Below are positions 5,533-11,358 of a stretch of DNA of 11,358 bases, piece by piece. The stretch covers positions 1-11,358 of the forward strand of contig JALHSW010000443.1 of the NCBI GenBank assembly GCA_022865365.1. Reading direction: 5' to 3'. The notes below the pieces were generated by a model, which was given only the letters and a program-made list of their open reading frames with translations, searched no databases and had not been told where the DNA came from. This stretch comes from Acidimicrobiia bacterium. GTDB taxonomy: Bacteria; Actinomycetota; Acidimicrobiia; IMCC26256; PALSA-555. The position numbers were made by a program, and so were the translations under genes. The number at the start of each line of letters is the position of its first letter. Position 1 is the stretch's first letter.

Positions 5533-6530
5533 GCGCCCAGCTCGTCGGCGAGCGCCTCGGCCACCATCCGCGTCACGCGGAGCCCGTGGTCCCGGACGAA
5601 GAGGTACGGCAGGTAGACGAGGGGGAGGTCGACCGACTCGCGGAGCCGGGCGAGATGCACCGCCCGTGATCGGCGCAGGGCAACCGCCAGTCCTGCCGCG
5701 TCCACGACCGCTCGTGCCCCGGCGCCGACCTGGGCCGAGAGGGCGGCCTCGGCGCGAGGGTCGCGCAAGGCCGCGAAGACCGGCTCGTCGGCGTGGGTGA
5801 ACGGCTCGGGCAGCACCCGGTTCACCACCACCGATCCGAGGGGCACGTCGATGTCGGCCCGGGCTGCGGCGACGAGATCGATGGTCTCGTTCACCGGCAT
5901 CTCTTCGGGCGTGGTCACCACGTTCAGCGCGGTGATTGCCGGGTCGGCCAGCAGCTCGACCATCGAGCCGGTCTGCGTCCGCACCGGGCCCACCTGCACG
6001 AGCTCGCGAATCGCCCGCGGTGAATCGAGCTGTGCGAGCACGTGGCCGGTCGCCGCCGCGTCGACGATCACGAGGTCCCAATCGGCGCGCCCCTCGATCG
6101 ACTCGCGGACCTCCCAACACACCTTGCCGACGGTGAGGATCTCCTTCACCCCCGGCGCCGCGGTGGCGACGAACTCGAGCATCCTCGCCATCGGGCCCAG
6201 GCGCCCGAAGACGGGCACCTTGAGGTTCAGCTTGAGGTACTCACGGAGTGACGCCTCGGTGTGCATCTGCATCGCGTGGACCCCGGGGTACACCTCGACC
6301 GGGTCGAACCCAACCGGCGCATGCTCGAAGAGCGCGCTGAGGTTCCCCTTGGCGTCGACCTCGACAAGAAGCACGCGCTTGCCCCGCTCGGCCGCGAAGA
6401 GCGCCGCGGCGGCGGCGACCGTGCTCTTGCCAACGCCCCCCTTCCCGGTGAAGAAGAGGAGCCGCCGGTCCAACCAGCCACTCTGATTGGCGCCCTGATT
6501 GGCGCTCCCCTGCCCTCGGGGCGAGGTCAT
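5529..6530 (-). CDS. Get3/ArsA-like ATPase A (Rv3679-type)
   Basis: A 333-residue P-loop ATPase, the first of the adjacent pair. Walker A is GKGGVGKST at 29-37 and keeps the signature lysine K30 in addition to K35. The switch I region is DAKGNLSALF at 59-68, switch II is DAAATGH at 157-163, and NR at 237-238 sits where the base-recognition pair is expected. The DAAATGH form separates this from classical ArsA (DTAPTGH) and matches actinobacterial Rv3679-like proteins. Only one cysteine (C138) is present, so there is no zinc-binding CXXC as in eukaryotic Get3. The ATG at 6530 is 4 bp after the DUF3107 stop; further upstream sequence in this frame lies inside DUF3107 and is unlike the family. 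The low-complexity N-terminus (SANQGANQSG) comes from a 12-bp duplication. The likely partner is ATPase B, overlapping it by 4 bp. The client is unknown. Confidence 0.87.
   Translation of the reverse strand: MTSPRGQGSANQGANQSGWLDRRLLFFTGKGGVGKSTVAAAAALFAAERGKRVLLVEVDAKGNLSALFEHAPVGFDPVEVYPGVHAMQMHTEASLREYLKLNLKVPVFGRLGPMARMLEFVATAAPGVKEILTVGKVCWEVRESIEGRADWDLVIVDAAATGHVLAQLDSPRAIRELVQVGPVRTQTGSMVELLADPAITALNVVTTPEEMPVNETIDLVAAARADIDVPLGSVVVNRVLPEPFTHADEPVFAALRDPRAEAALSAQVGAGARAVVDAAGLAVALRRSRAVHLARLRESVDLPLVYLPYLFVRDHGLRVTRMVAEALADELGA
6483..6505 (-). repeat. 11-bp direct repeat, period 12, in the start of ATPase A
   Basis: CTGATTGGCGC occurs at 6483-6493 and 6495-6505 on the plus strand. 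In the coding frame it yields the repeated ANQ of residues 10-16, ahead of the conserved domain. It looks like a small in-frame slippage duplication with no evident functional cost. Confidence 0.8.
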
Positions 6531-6534
6531 GGCG

Positions 6535-6765
6535 TCAGGCGGGGCCGAACCCGACCCGCTTCGTGTCGTGGTCGCCCTCGATCTCCACGTAGGCGATCCG
6601 CTCCGCGGGCACGCCAACTCTGCGCCCCTTGTTGTCGGTCAGCCACAGAACAGAGCCGTCCTTCTCGAGTGCCCCATCGAGCGCCTTCGCGATGTCGTCG
6701 GCCGAACCGGCAACCTCGAGCTCGAGCTCCTTGGGCGTGTGCAGAACACCGATTCGCACTTCCAT
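6535..6765 (-). CDS. DUF3107 family protein (TB9.4/Rv3208A-like)
   Basis: A 76-residue actinobacteria-specific protein of unknown function, recognised by its full-length pattern: MEVRIGVLHTPKELELE at the start, an alternating hydrophobic centre (SVLWLTDNKGRRVGVP, 38-53), and the conserved RIAYVEI at 56-62. No cysteine, signal peptide or membrane helix is seen; it is probably a small cytoplasmic alpha/beta protein. It is the first gene of a four-gene operon and is followed 4 bp later by ATPase A. A TAGTGT hexamer lies 7 nt before the ATG, with no ribosome binding site, suggesting a leaderless operon mRNA. In M. tuberculosis the homologue is not beside the Rv3679/Rv3680 pair, so this linkage may hint at a shared role, but no function can be named. 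Confidence 0.9.
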   Translation of the reverse strand: MEVRIGVLHTPKELELEVAGSADDIAKALDGALEKDGSVLWLTDNKGRRVGVPAERIAYVEIEGDHDTKRVGFGPA

Positions 6766-6772
6766 GGGGCGA

Positions 6773-6778
6773 ACACTA
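6773..6778 (-). promoter_or_regulatory. Candidate -10 (TAGTGT) for the DUF3107-ATPase-pdtaS operon
   Basis: Read on the minus strand, TAGTGT ends 7 nt before the ATG at 6765. The stretch GATAGTGTT is the only AT-richer patch in a very GC-rich spacer. The spacing implies transcription starting at or next to the A of ATG, so a leaderless mRNA. Confidence 0.5.
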
Positions 6779-6862
6779 TCGGCCGGCCGGCGGCCTCTCC
6801 GAAGCCGCGGCACGATCGCCGGGGCACGCCTGATCGGGGCAGATTGACGACCGGGCCCGGTC

Positions 6863-8299
6863 GTGCACAGGGTGAGCCCGGTGCCCCTCCTCGCAAGTGT
6901 TGCCCTGTCGCTTCCTCTGTTCCTCGCGGCCGCCGCAGTCGCCGCCGTTTGGTGGCTCGTGATGGCGGCACTGCTCGTGGTGCGTCGCCCACCACGCGTC
7001 CCCCCGACCGAGGGCGACGCCGGGCTTGATCTGCCCGACGAGCCACCCGCGGTCGCGGGGCTCCTCGCCAACGACTTCATGGTCCCGGGCGAGGTCGCAC
7101 CGGCGATCGTGCTCGACCTCGCGGCTCGGGGCGCGCTCGACCTCGACGAGGTGCAGCCGGGGCGCACCACCTGCCGCCTCCGGGATCGCGATGGCGCGAC
7201 GTGGTCGCCGTACGAGCACCGCGTGCTCGCCGAGCTCGCGGACAAGGCCATCGAAGACGTCGTGCCGACCGACGCACTCACCACCGGGCCCGAGGACCAG
7301 TCCGAGCGCTGGCACCGCGTGCTCGCCCAGGAGATCGTCGACGACGCGCACGCTCGCGGCCTGACCGTCGATCGGTGGCCCAAGCGCATCGTGGGTCCAC
7401 TCGGCGTCGCGCTCGTCGCGATCGTGGCGCTGCTCGTCGCGGGACTGAAGTTCGAAGGCGATACCAACACCGACCGTCCGGTCCTCGCCGCGGTCGCCGC
7501 GGCTGCTGCGCTGGGGGGCTTCGTCGCGGGCATCGTGCTGATCGGCCGACTCGGTCGCTCGCTGGCACAGCTTCCGACCGCGACCGGCCGCGACGCTGCC
7601 GCCCGCGCTGACGCGCTCGCGCGGCAGCTCCGGTCCAATCCGAGCATCGGCGAGCTCCCGCCGGCGGGCGTGAAGCTGTGGGACCGCCTGTTCGCGTACG
7701 CGGCCGCGTTCGGCGCCGCGGCGCGCGCGGTCGCCCTCCTCCCGATGGGAGCCGAGGACGACCACCGCGCCTGGAGTCGAACCGGTGGGCGATGGCGTCG
7801 TGTGCGCGTCCGCTACCCGAGGGCCTTCCCGCCGGCGTGGGGCAAGCATCCGGTGCTGGCCGTCGCCCTCGCGCTCTTCTGGGGCGCCGTCGCCGGGGTC
7901 GTCGCGTACGGCCTCTATGGGCTCTCGGAGGCGGAACGCCCGACAGGGATCGGGCCGTCGGCCTGGGATTGGGTCGACCGTGGGGCTCTGCTCGCCTTGG
8001 TCCCGTGCGTCGTGGTGATCGTCTGGGCACTGTGGTTGCTCGCACGCGCGGTCCCCGATCTGTGGCAGACCCGCACGGTGACCGGAGAGATCGTGCGCGG
8101 ACGTCGCTTCCGACAGTGGTTCGCGTCGGGGGACGAGCCCCGCTACTGGTACTACGAAGCGGTCGACGACGGCACAGCCGACCGGATCGTCGCGTGGCGC
8201 GTGAGCGAGGTGCTGTGGCGCGACCACGCGCAGGGCGAGCTCGTCACCGCCGAGGTGACGCCCCGGCTGGGCTACGTGCGCACTATCCGTCGAGGGTGA
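6863..8299 (+). CDS. DUF2207-like multi-pass membrane protein
   Basis: A 478-residue integral membrane protein of unknown function. Hydrophobic segments lie near 10-40, 177-196, 206-228, 329-353 and 373-397. A cytoplasmic segment (62-170) contains PPAVAGLLAND and AIVLDLAARGALDLDEV, a winged-helix-like pattern found after the first helix in DUF2207 proteins. The amphipathic stretch WDRLFAYAAAFGAA (273-286) matches the DUF2207 'YAxALG' region. Residues 404-476 form a beta-rich soluble tail (TGEIVRGRRF, YWYYEAVDDG, TPRLGYVR). The large extracytoplasmic N-terminal domain of typical DUF2207 proteins is absent. Start is GTG 6863; GTG 6872 is possible, neither having a good ribosome binding site. 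It diverges from the DUF3107 operon, and its last 17 bases overlap the end of mrp on the other strand. Confidence 0.7.
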   Translation: MHRVSPVPLLASVALSLPLFLAAAAVAAVWWLVMAALLVVRRPPRVPPTEGDAGLDLPDEPPAVAGLLANDFMVPGEVAPAIVLDLAARGALDLDEVQPGRTTCRLRDRDGATWSPYEHRVLAELADKAIEDVVPTDALTTGPEDQSERWHRVLAQEIVDDAHARGLTVDRWPKRIVGPLGVALVAIVALLVAGLKFEGDTNTDRPVLAAVAAAAALGGFVAGIVLIGRLGRSLAQLPTATGRDAAARADALARQLRSNPSIGELPPAGVKLWDRLFAYAAAFGAAARAVALLPMGAEDDHRAWSRTGGRWRRVRVRYPRAFPPAWGKHPVLAVALALFWGAVAGVVAYGLYGLSEAERPTGIGPSAWDWVDRGALLALVPCVVVIVWALWLLARAVPDLWQTRTVTGEIVRGRRFRQWFASGDEPRYWYYEAVDDGTADRIVAWRVSEVLWRDHAQGELVTAEVTPRLGYVRTIRRG

Positions 8300-9398
8300 C
8301 GGAGTCGAGCTGCTCGGCAATCGACCGGAACACCGCGGCGGCTTCGTCGTCGGGGTCCGCGACGACGATCGGGCGACCGACGTCACCACCCTCACGCAGC
8401 GCGGGCACCAGGGGGATCCGACCGAGCAACGGCACGCCGATCTGGTCGGCGAGCTCCCGCCCGCCATCGGCACCGAAGATCTCGTAGGCCTTGGCGTCAT
8501 CACCCCGGAACCACGACATGTTCTCGATGACCCCAACCACCTCGAGGTCGACCTTCTCGGCCATCGACGCGGCACGCTGGGCGACCTTCTGTGCAGCCGG
8601 CTGGGGCGTCGTGACGATCACGACCTCGGCGCGCGGCAGGAACTGGGCGATCGACAGCGCGATGTCGCCCGTCCCTGGTGGGAGGTCGACGACCAGGTAC
8701 TCGGGCGCGCCCCAGTAGACGTCGGTGAGGAACTGCTCGAGTGCCTTGTGCAGCATCGGGCCACGCCAGATGACGGCCTGATCCTCCTCCGTGAAGAAGC
8801 CCATCGAGATCACGTGGACACCGTGCGCGGTCGGCGGCACGATCACGTCGTCGATGAGGTCGGGCGGATGAGCGACCCCGAGCATGCGCGGCAGCGAGAA
8901 GCCCCACACGTCGGCGTCGACGACCGCGACCCGCCGCCCACGCTGCGCAAGCGCGATGGACAGGTTGGTCGTGACCGATGACTTACCGACGCCGCCCTTG
9001 CCCGATGCGATCGCGAGCACACGGGTGCGGCTGTCCGTGAACGGGTTGATCCGCGGTGCCGGAAGCGAGGGAGCGTTGGCGTCGACCACGGCGAGCGGGT
9101 TCGGTGGCGGTGCGCCCTTGAGGACGCGAGCGACCGCGGGGAGCTCGTCGTCGGTCATCGAGCGCACGTCGACCTCGACGCGCTCGACGCCGTCGAGATC
9201 AATCACCGAGGCTCGGACCCTCGCCTCGAGCTCGGCCCACCGGCCGCGATCGGCCAGGGGCTCGGCGATGGCGATCACGGCGGTCGCGCCGTCGACGGCG
9301 ATGCCCTGTACGAGGCCCAACTCGAGGATCGGGAGCCCGAGCTCCGGCTCTTCGACGTTGGCGAGTGCAGTGCGCACCTCGACCTCGGTGGCGGGCAT
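8283..9398 (-). CDS. mrp: Mrp/ApbC-type P-loop ATPase, cysteine-free
   Basis: Mrp proteins are Nbp35/ApbC-type NTPases thought to carry or deliver Fe-S clusters. The 371 residues comprise a degenerate MIP18/DUF59 domain (about 1-85; EEPELGLPILELGLV at 16-30), a linker, and the ATPase domain with the deviant Walker A SGKGGVGKSS at 132-141, DADVWGFSLPRMLG at 161-174, VVDLPPGTGD at 236-245 and VIENMSW at 290-296. The protein ends with the usual PLLGRIPLVPALREGGDVGRP. No cysteine occurs anywhere: the CXXC that binds the bridging cluster after ENMS in Nbp35/ApbC is replaced by FRGDDAK, and the DUF59 cysteine is also missing. The ATG at 9398 has a GGAGG site 7 nt upstream, which rejects the longer open frame. 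It is divergent from sufR and near iscS, which still points to Fe-S biology. Confidence 0.92.
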   Translation of the reverse strand: MPATEVEVRTALANVEEPELGLPILELGLVQGIAVDGATAVIAIAEPLADRGRWAELEARVRASVIDLDGVERVEVDVRSMTDDELPAVARVLKGAPPPNPLAVVDANAPSLPAPRINPFTDSRTRVLAIASGKGGVGKSSVTTNLSIALAQRGRRVAVVDADVWGFSLPRMLGVAHPPDLIDDVIVPPTAHGVHVISMGFFTEEDQAVIWRGPMLHKALEQFLTDVYWGAPEYLVVDLPPGTGDIALSIAQFLPRAEVVIVTTPQPAAQKVAQRAASMAEKVDLEVVGVIENMSWFRGDDAKAYEIFGADGGRELADQIGVPLLGRIPLVPALREGGDVGRPIVVADPDDEAAAVFRSIAEQLDSVTLDG

Positions 9399-9405
9399 TG
9401 CGGGG

Positions 9406-9410
9406 CCTCC
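9406..9410 (-). promoter_or_regulatory. Shine-Dalgarno GGAGG for mrp
   Basis: On the minus strand GGAGG stands 7 nt before the ATG at 9398 and decides that start over in-frame codons further upstream. It implies that mrp, unlike the divergent regulator, has a transcribed leader. Confidence 0.75.
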
Positions 9411-9423
9411 GGCGGCCGGTGAC

Positions 9424-9467
9424 GGGGAACAGGGCACGGGGAACGGGGAACGGGCGAACAGGCGAAC
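9424..9467. repeat. Five iterations of GGSGAAC in the mrp/sufR spacer
   Basis: GGGGAAC lies at 9424-9430, 9438-9444 and 9445-9451, and GGCGAAC at 9453-9459 and 9461-9467, so successive starts are 14, 7, 8 and 8 bp apart. The array ends 25 bp before the presumed -10 of the regulator gene and falls within the likely mrp leader. It could be an iterated operator or a slippage repeat. Confidence 0.7.
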
Positions 9468-9492
9468 GGGTGATTTCCACTACGGGCATAGG

Positions 9493-9499
9493 TAGAATA
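9493..9499. promoter_or_regulatory. Overlapping divergent -10 elements for sufR (TAGAAT) and mrp (TATTCT)
   Basis: On the plus strand TAGAAT (9493-9498) ends 6 nt before the GTG at 9505, giving a leaderless regulator mRNA. On the minus strand the same AT-rich island reads TATTCT (9499 to 9494), which would give mrp a leader of roughly 90 nt containing the iterated repeat. No convincing -35 box was found for either. Confidence 0.5.
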
Positions 9500-9504
9500 T
9501 CGGC

Positions 9505-10272
9505 GTGACCGCCGAGATCCAGCAGCCTGAGCAGCAGCCTGAGGGCAGCGACCGTGCCCTCTCGCCCGACGAGTTCAACGCCACGGTCACCGCCCTCACC
9601 AACGCGTTCGGCGATCCCACCCGTCGCGAGATCTATCTCCTCGTACGGGAAGCGGCCGACGGGGTCACCGCAACCGAGGTCGCCGAGCACTTCGAGCTGC
9701 ACCCCAACGTGGCCCGCCACCACCTCGAGAAGCTCACGAGCGGCGGCTACCTCACCGTCGCGGTCGCCGGCGCCGCCGGTGCGGGCAGCACGCGTCCCGC
9801 CGGGCGCCCGTCGAAGCGGTACCAGGCCAGCGAGATCGACGGTGGCGCGCTCACGCTGCCGCTGCGCCACGACGACGTCCTCGCCAACCTGCTCGCGCGG
9901 GCCCTCGACACCCTCGGACCCGAGCAGGCGGAGGTGCTCGCCGGTGACGTCGGTTACGAGTACGGCCGCACCCTTGCCGATCGGATGGATCCCACCGAGA
10001 GCCACCGCTCGGCGCGCACGGCGATCGGTGCGGTTGCCGACGCGCTCACCGCACACGGCTTCGCTGCACACGCCGAGTCCGACGGGAACCAGCTGTCGAT
10101 CGTCTCGGAGTGCTGCCCATTCGGGGAGACCGCGCAGCGGTACCCGCACGTGGTGTGCGCGCTCGACCGGGGGATGATCCGCGGGATGCTCGCCGGCCTC
10201 TACGGCGAGACCGCGCCGCACTTCGAGTCGAGTCGACCCGATGGCGCTGACCACTGCGTCGCTCGCGTCTGA
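9505..10272 (+). CDS. sufR: SufR-like winged-helix Fe-S regulator
   Basis: A 255-residue transcription regulator of the DeoR/ArsR-like fold that, by homology to SufR, would bind DNA when holding an Fe-S cluster and control cluster assembly genes. The winged helix spans about 28-85 (GDPTRREIYLLV, then HPNVARHHLEKL as recognition helix, GGYL as the wing start). The C-terminal domain carries cysteines C203, C204, C218 and C251; C204-X13-C218 within CPFGETAQRYPHVVC matches the spacing of SufR cluster ligands, and C251 lies in the final DHCVARV. A glutamine-rich tail of about 15 residues precedes the HTH. The GTG start follows a TAGAAT -10 by 6 nt without a ribosome binding site. Position between mrp (divergent) and a cysteine desulfurase (downstream) supports the role. 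No sufB, sufD or sufC is in the window. Confidence 0.88.
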   Translation: MTAEIQQPEQQPEGSDRALSPDEFNATVTALTNAFGDPTRREIYLLVREAADGVTATEVAEHFELHPNVARHHLEKLTSGGYLTVAVAGAAGAGSTRPAGRPSKRYQASEIDGGALTLPLRHDDVLANLLARALDTLGPEQAEVLAGDVGYEYGRTLADRMDPTESHRSARTAIGAVADALTAHGFAAHAESDGNQLSIVSECCPFGETAQRYPHVVCALDRGMIRGMLAGLYGETAPHFESSRPDGADHCVARV

Positions 10273-10294
10273 TCCCGTAACGGCTGACCGAACC

Positions 10295-11358
10295 GTGGCG
10301 CGTGCCTACCTCGACCACGCGTCGTCGGCACCGCTGCGGCCGGCCGCGCTCGACGCGATGCTGCCGTACCTGCGAACGCACGCGGCTGACCCGGGACGCC
10401 TCCACAGCGAGGGACGTACGACGCGGGTCGCGCTCGAGACGGCACGCGAGCAGGTTTCCGAGCTCTTCGGCGCACGCCCACGCGAGGTCGTCTTCACCGC
10501 GACCGGTACCGAGAGCATCAACGCCGCGATCTGGGGTGCGGTGGAGCGCGGGCTCGAGCTGGGAGACCGGAACCGGGCTCACGTCGTTACGACCGCGGTG
10601 GAGCATTCCTCGGTCCTCGACGCGTGCCGCCGCGCCCCGGTCGAGCTCACCGAGGTCGGCGTCGATCGGTTGGGGCAGGTGTCCGCCGACGCCGTGCTCG
10701 GCGCGCTGCGCGACGACACGGTGCTCGTCTCGGTCCAGCTGGCGAACCACGAGGTCGGGACGATCCAGGGTGCGCTCGCCGCAGTGATCGACGGTGCGTG
10801 CGAGCGAGGTGTGCTCGTGCACGTCGATGCGTGCGCGGCCGCCGGGCACATACCGCTCGACTTCGGGGCGCTCGGCGTCGACCTGTGCTCGATCACCGCG
10901 CACAAGCTCGGTGGACCCAAGGGTGCGGCGGCACTGCTCGTGCGACGCGGGCTGCGAATACCTCCGTTCGTGGTGGGTGGCATGCAGGAACGAGCCCGGC
11001 GGGGCGGGATCGAGGACGTCCCGGCCATCGTCGGGTTCGGGGCCGCCGCGGGCGAGCTCTCCGAGGGCGACCGGCTGTCCGTCGAGGCCGAGCGTGCCCG
11101 GTCGCAGTCGGAGCGAGTCTCGGCCGGGGCGCTCGCCGTGGAGGGCGTCGAGCGCTTCGGCAACCCGCACGCGTGCCTCCCCCACCTGGTGTGTCTGGGT
11201 ATCGGCGGGGTCGAAGCCGAGCCGATCCTGCTCGCACTCGACCAGCGAGGCATCGCCGTGCACTCCGGGTCGTCGTGCTCGAGTGAGGCCCTCGAGCCGT
11301 CACCGGTACTCGAAGCGATGGGCGTCGACGCCGACAAATCGCTGCGCGTCAGCGTGGG
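10295..11358 (+). CDS. iscS: Cysteine desulfurase, IscS/NifS class, 3' end outside window
   Basis: PLP enzyme that takes sulfur from L-cysteine as an enzyme persulfide, for Fe-S clusters and tRNA thiolation. The 354 visible residues start YLDHASSAPLRPAAL, the usual N-terminus. PLP and substrate contacts: H104 (VEHSSV), N151-H152 (LANHEVG), D178 (HVDAC), Q148, and K204 in TAHKLGGPKG as the Schiff-base lysine. The catalytic C328 sits in SGSSCSS, a long-loop class I (NifS/IscS) motif rather than SufS. H104 and C328 fall at the same numbers as in E. coli IscS. GTG 10295 is chosen from homology; an in-frame ATG at 10241 would add 18 residues and overlap sufR by 32 nt, so coupling is possible. The gene lies 22 bp after sufR, probably one transcript. 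The last residues are cut off. In actinobacteria mnmA often follows, but this is outside the window. Confidence 0.93.
   Translation, partial: MARAYLDHASSAPLRPAALDAMLPYLRTHAADPGRLHSEGRTTRVALETAREQVSELFGARPREVVFTATGTESINAAIWGAVERGLELGDRNRAHVVTTAVEHSSVLDACRRAPVELTEVGVDRLGQVSADAVLGALRDDTVLVSVQLANHEVGTIQGALAAVIDGACERGVLVHVDACAAAGHIPLDFGALGVDLCSITAHKLGGPKGAAALLVRRGLRIPPFVVGGMQERARRGGIEDVPAIVGFGAAAGELSEGDRLSVEAERARSQSERVSAGALAVEGVERFGNPHACLPHLVCLGIGGVEAEPILLALDQRGIAVHSGSSCSSEALEPSPVLEAMGVDADKSLRVSV

Noticed and set aside
3676..5616. A 646-codon open frame on the plus strand opposite pdtaS and ATPase B
   Set aside because: It mirrors two firmly identified genes, has no recognisable domain, and is rich in R, H, E and D as expected from the antisense frame of GC-rich genes.
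4318..6530. Arsenical resistance operon
   Set aside because: Although the ATPases are ArsA-like, there is no arsB, arsD, arsC or arsR-type metalloid regulator, and the pair has the features of Rv3679/Rv3680.
6770..6800. GGCCGGCCGGCGGCC palindrome in the spacer before the membrane protein gene as a regulator site
   Set aside because: Such GC-only palindromes are common at this base composition, and nothing else supports a binding site.
6776..8575. A 599-codon open frame on the minus strand across the DUF2207-like gene and the end of mrp
   Set aside because: It overlaps two supported genes and its Arg/Pro/His-rich translation lacks any motif; antisense frames in this composition often stay open.
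9470..9498. Palindromic operator TTCCACTA...TAGGTAGAA upstream of the regulator
   Set aside because: The arms match only with an indel and a mismatch, too weak to call against chance.
10046..11263. A 405-codon minus-strand open frame opposite the regulator and desulfurase
   Set aside because: The plus strand carries complete catalytic motifs for both families; the antisense translation resembles nothing known.

Overview
The window reads as ordinary chromosome of a high-GC actinobacterium. Evidence: strongly G/C-ending codons, frequent GTG starts, a WhiB regulator, a DUF3107 protein, a PdtaS-type kinase, a paired Get3/ArsA-like ATPase set and a SufR-type regulator beside a cysteine desulfurase. 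The whiB/pdtaS convergent pair matches the Rv3219/Rv3220c neighbourhood of Mycobacterium tuberculosis, but the rest of the order is not mycobacterial. A deep-branching lineage such as Acidimicrobiia is my inference, not something the sequence proves. No transposase, integrase, phage gene, CRISPR array, tRNA or rRNA was seen.

Layout, left to right. A family 5 uracil-DNA glycosylase (minus) runs off the left edge. It is separated from a divergent diacylglycerol-kinase-like lipid kinase (plus, 619-1557) by a spacer holding an exact 67-bp tandem duplication. The kinase converges on a glycerophosphodiester phosphodiesterase (minus, 1559-2305) with one base between them. A divergent spacer with a structured leader precedes whiB (plus, 2512-2802), which converges on pdtaS across a hairpin.

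The central block is one tight minus-strand operon read 6765 to 2836: DUF3107, Get3/ArsA-like ATPase A, Get3/ArsA-like ATPase B, then pdtaS. Its gaps are 4 bp, a 4-bp overlap and 9 bp. Diverging from it is a DUF2207-like multi-pass membrane protein (plus, 6863-8299), which overlaps tail to tail with an Mrp-type P-loop ATPase (minus, 8283-9398). Mrp is divergent from a SufR-like Fe-S regulator (plus, 9505-10272), which is followed by an IscS/NifS-type cysteine desulfurase (plus, from 10295) that leaves the window on the right.

Three functional groups stand out: DNA repair and lipid turnover on the left; a stress-signalling and protein-targeting ATPase operon in the middle; and iron-sulfur homeostasis on the right. 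No wholly unknown multi-gene system is evident. The more unusual points are the operon joining Get3-like ATPases to PdtaS, loss of the PdtaS sensor cysteines, a Mrp with no cysteine at all, an iterated GGSGAAC motif in the mrp/sufR spacer, a structured whiB leader, and a repeated leaderless promoter arrangement (TAGNNT 6-9 nt before the start codon). There is no gene-free stretch longer than 300 bases.
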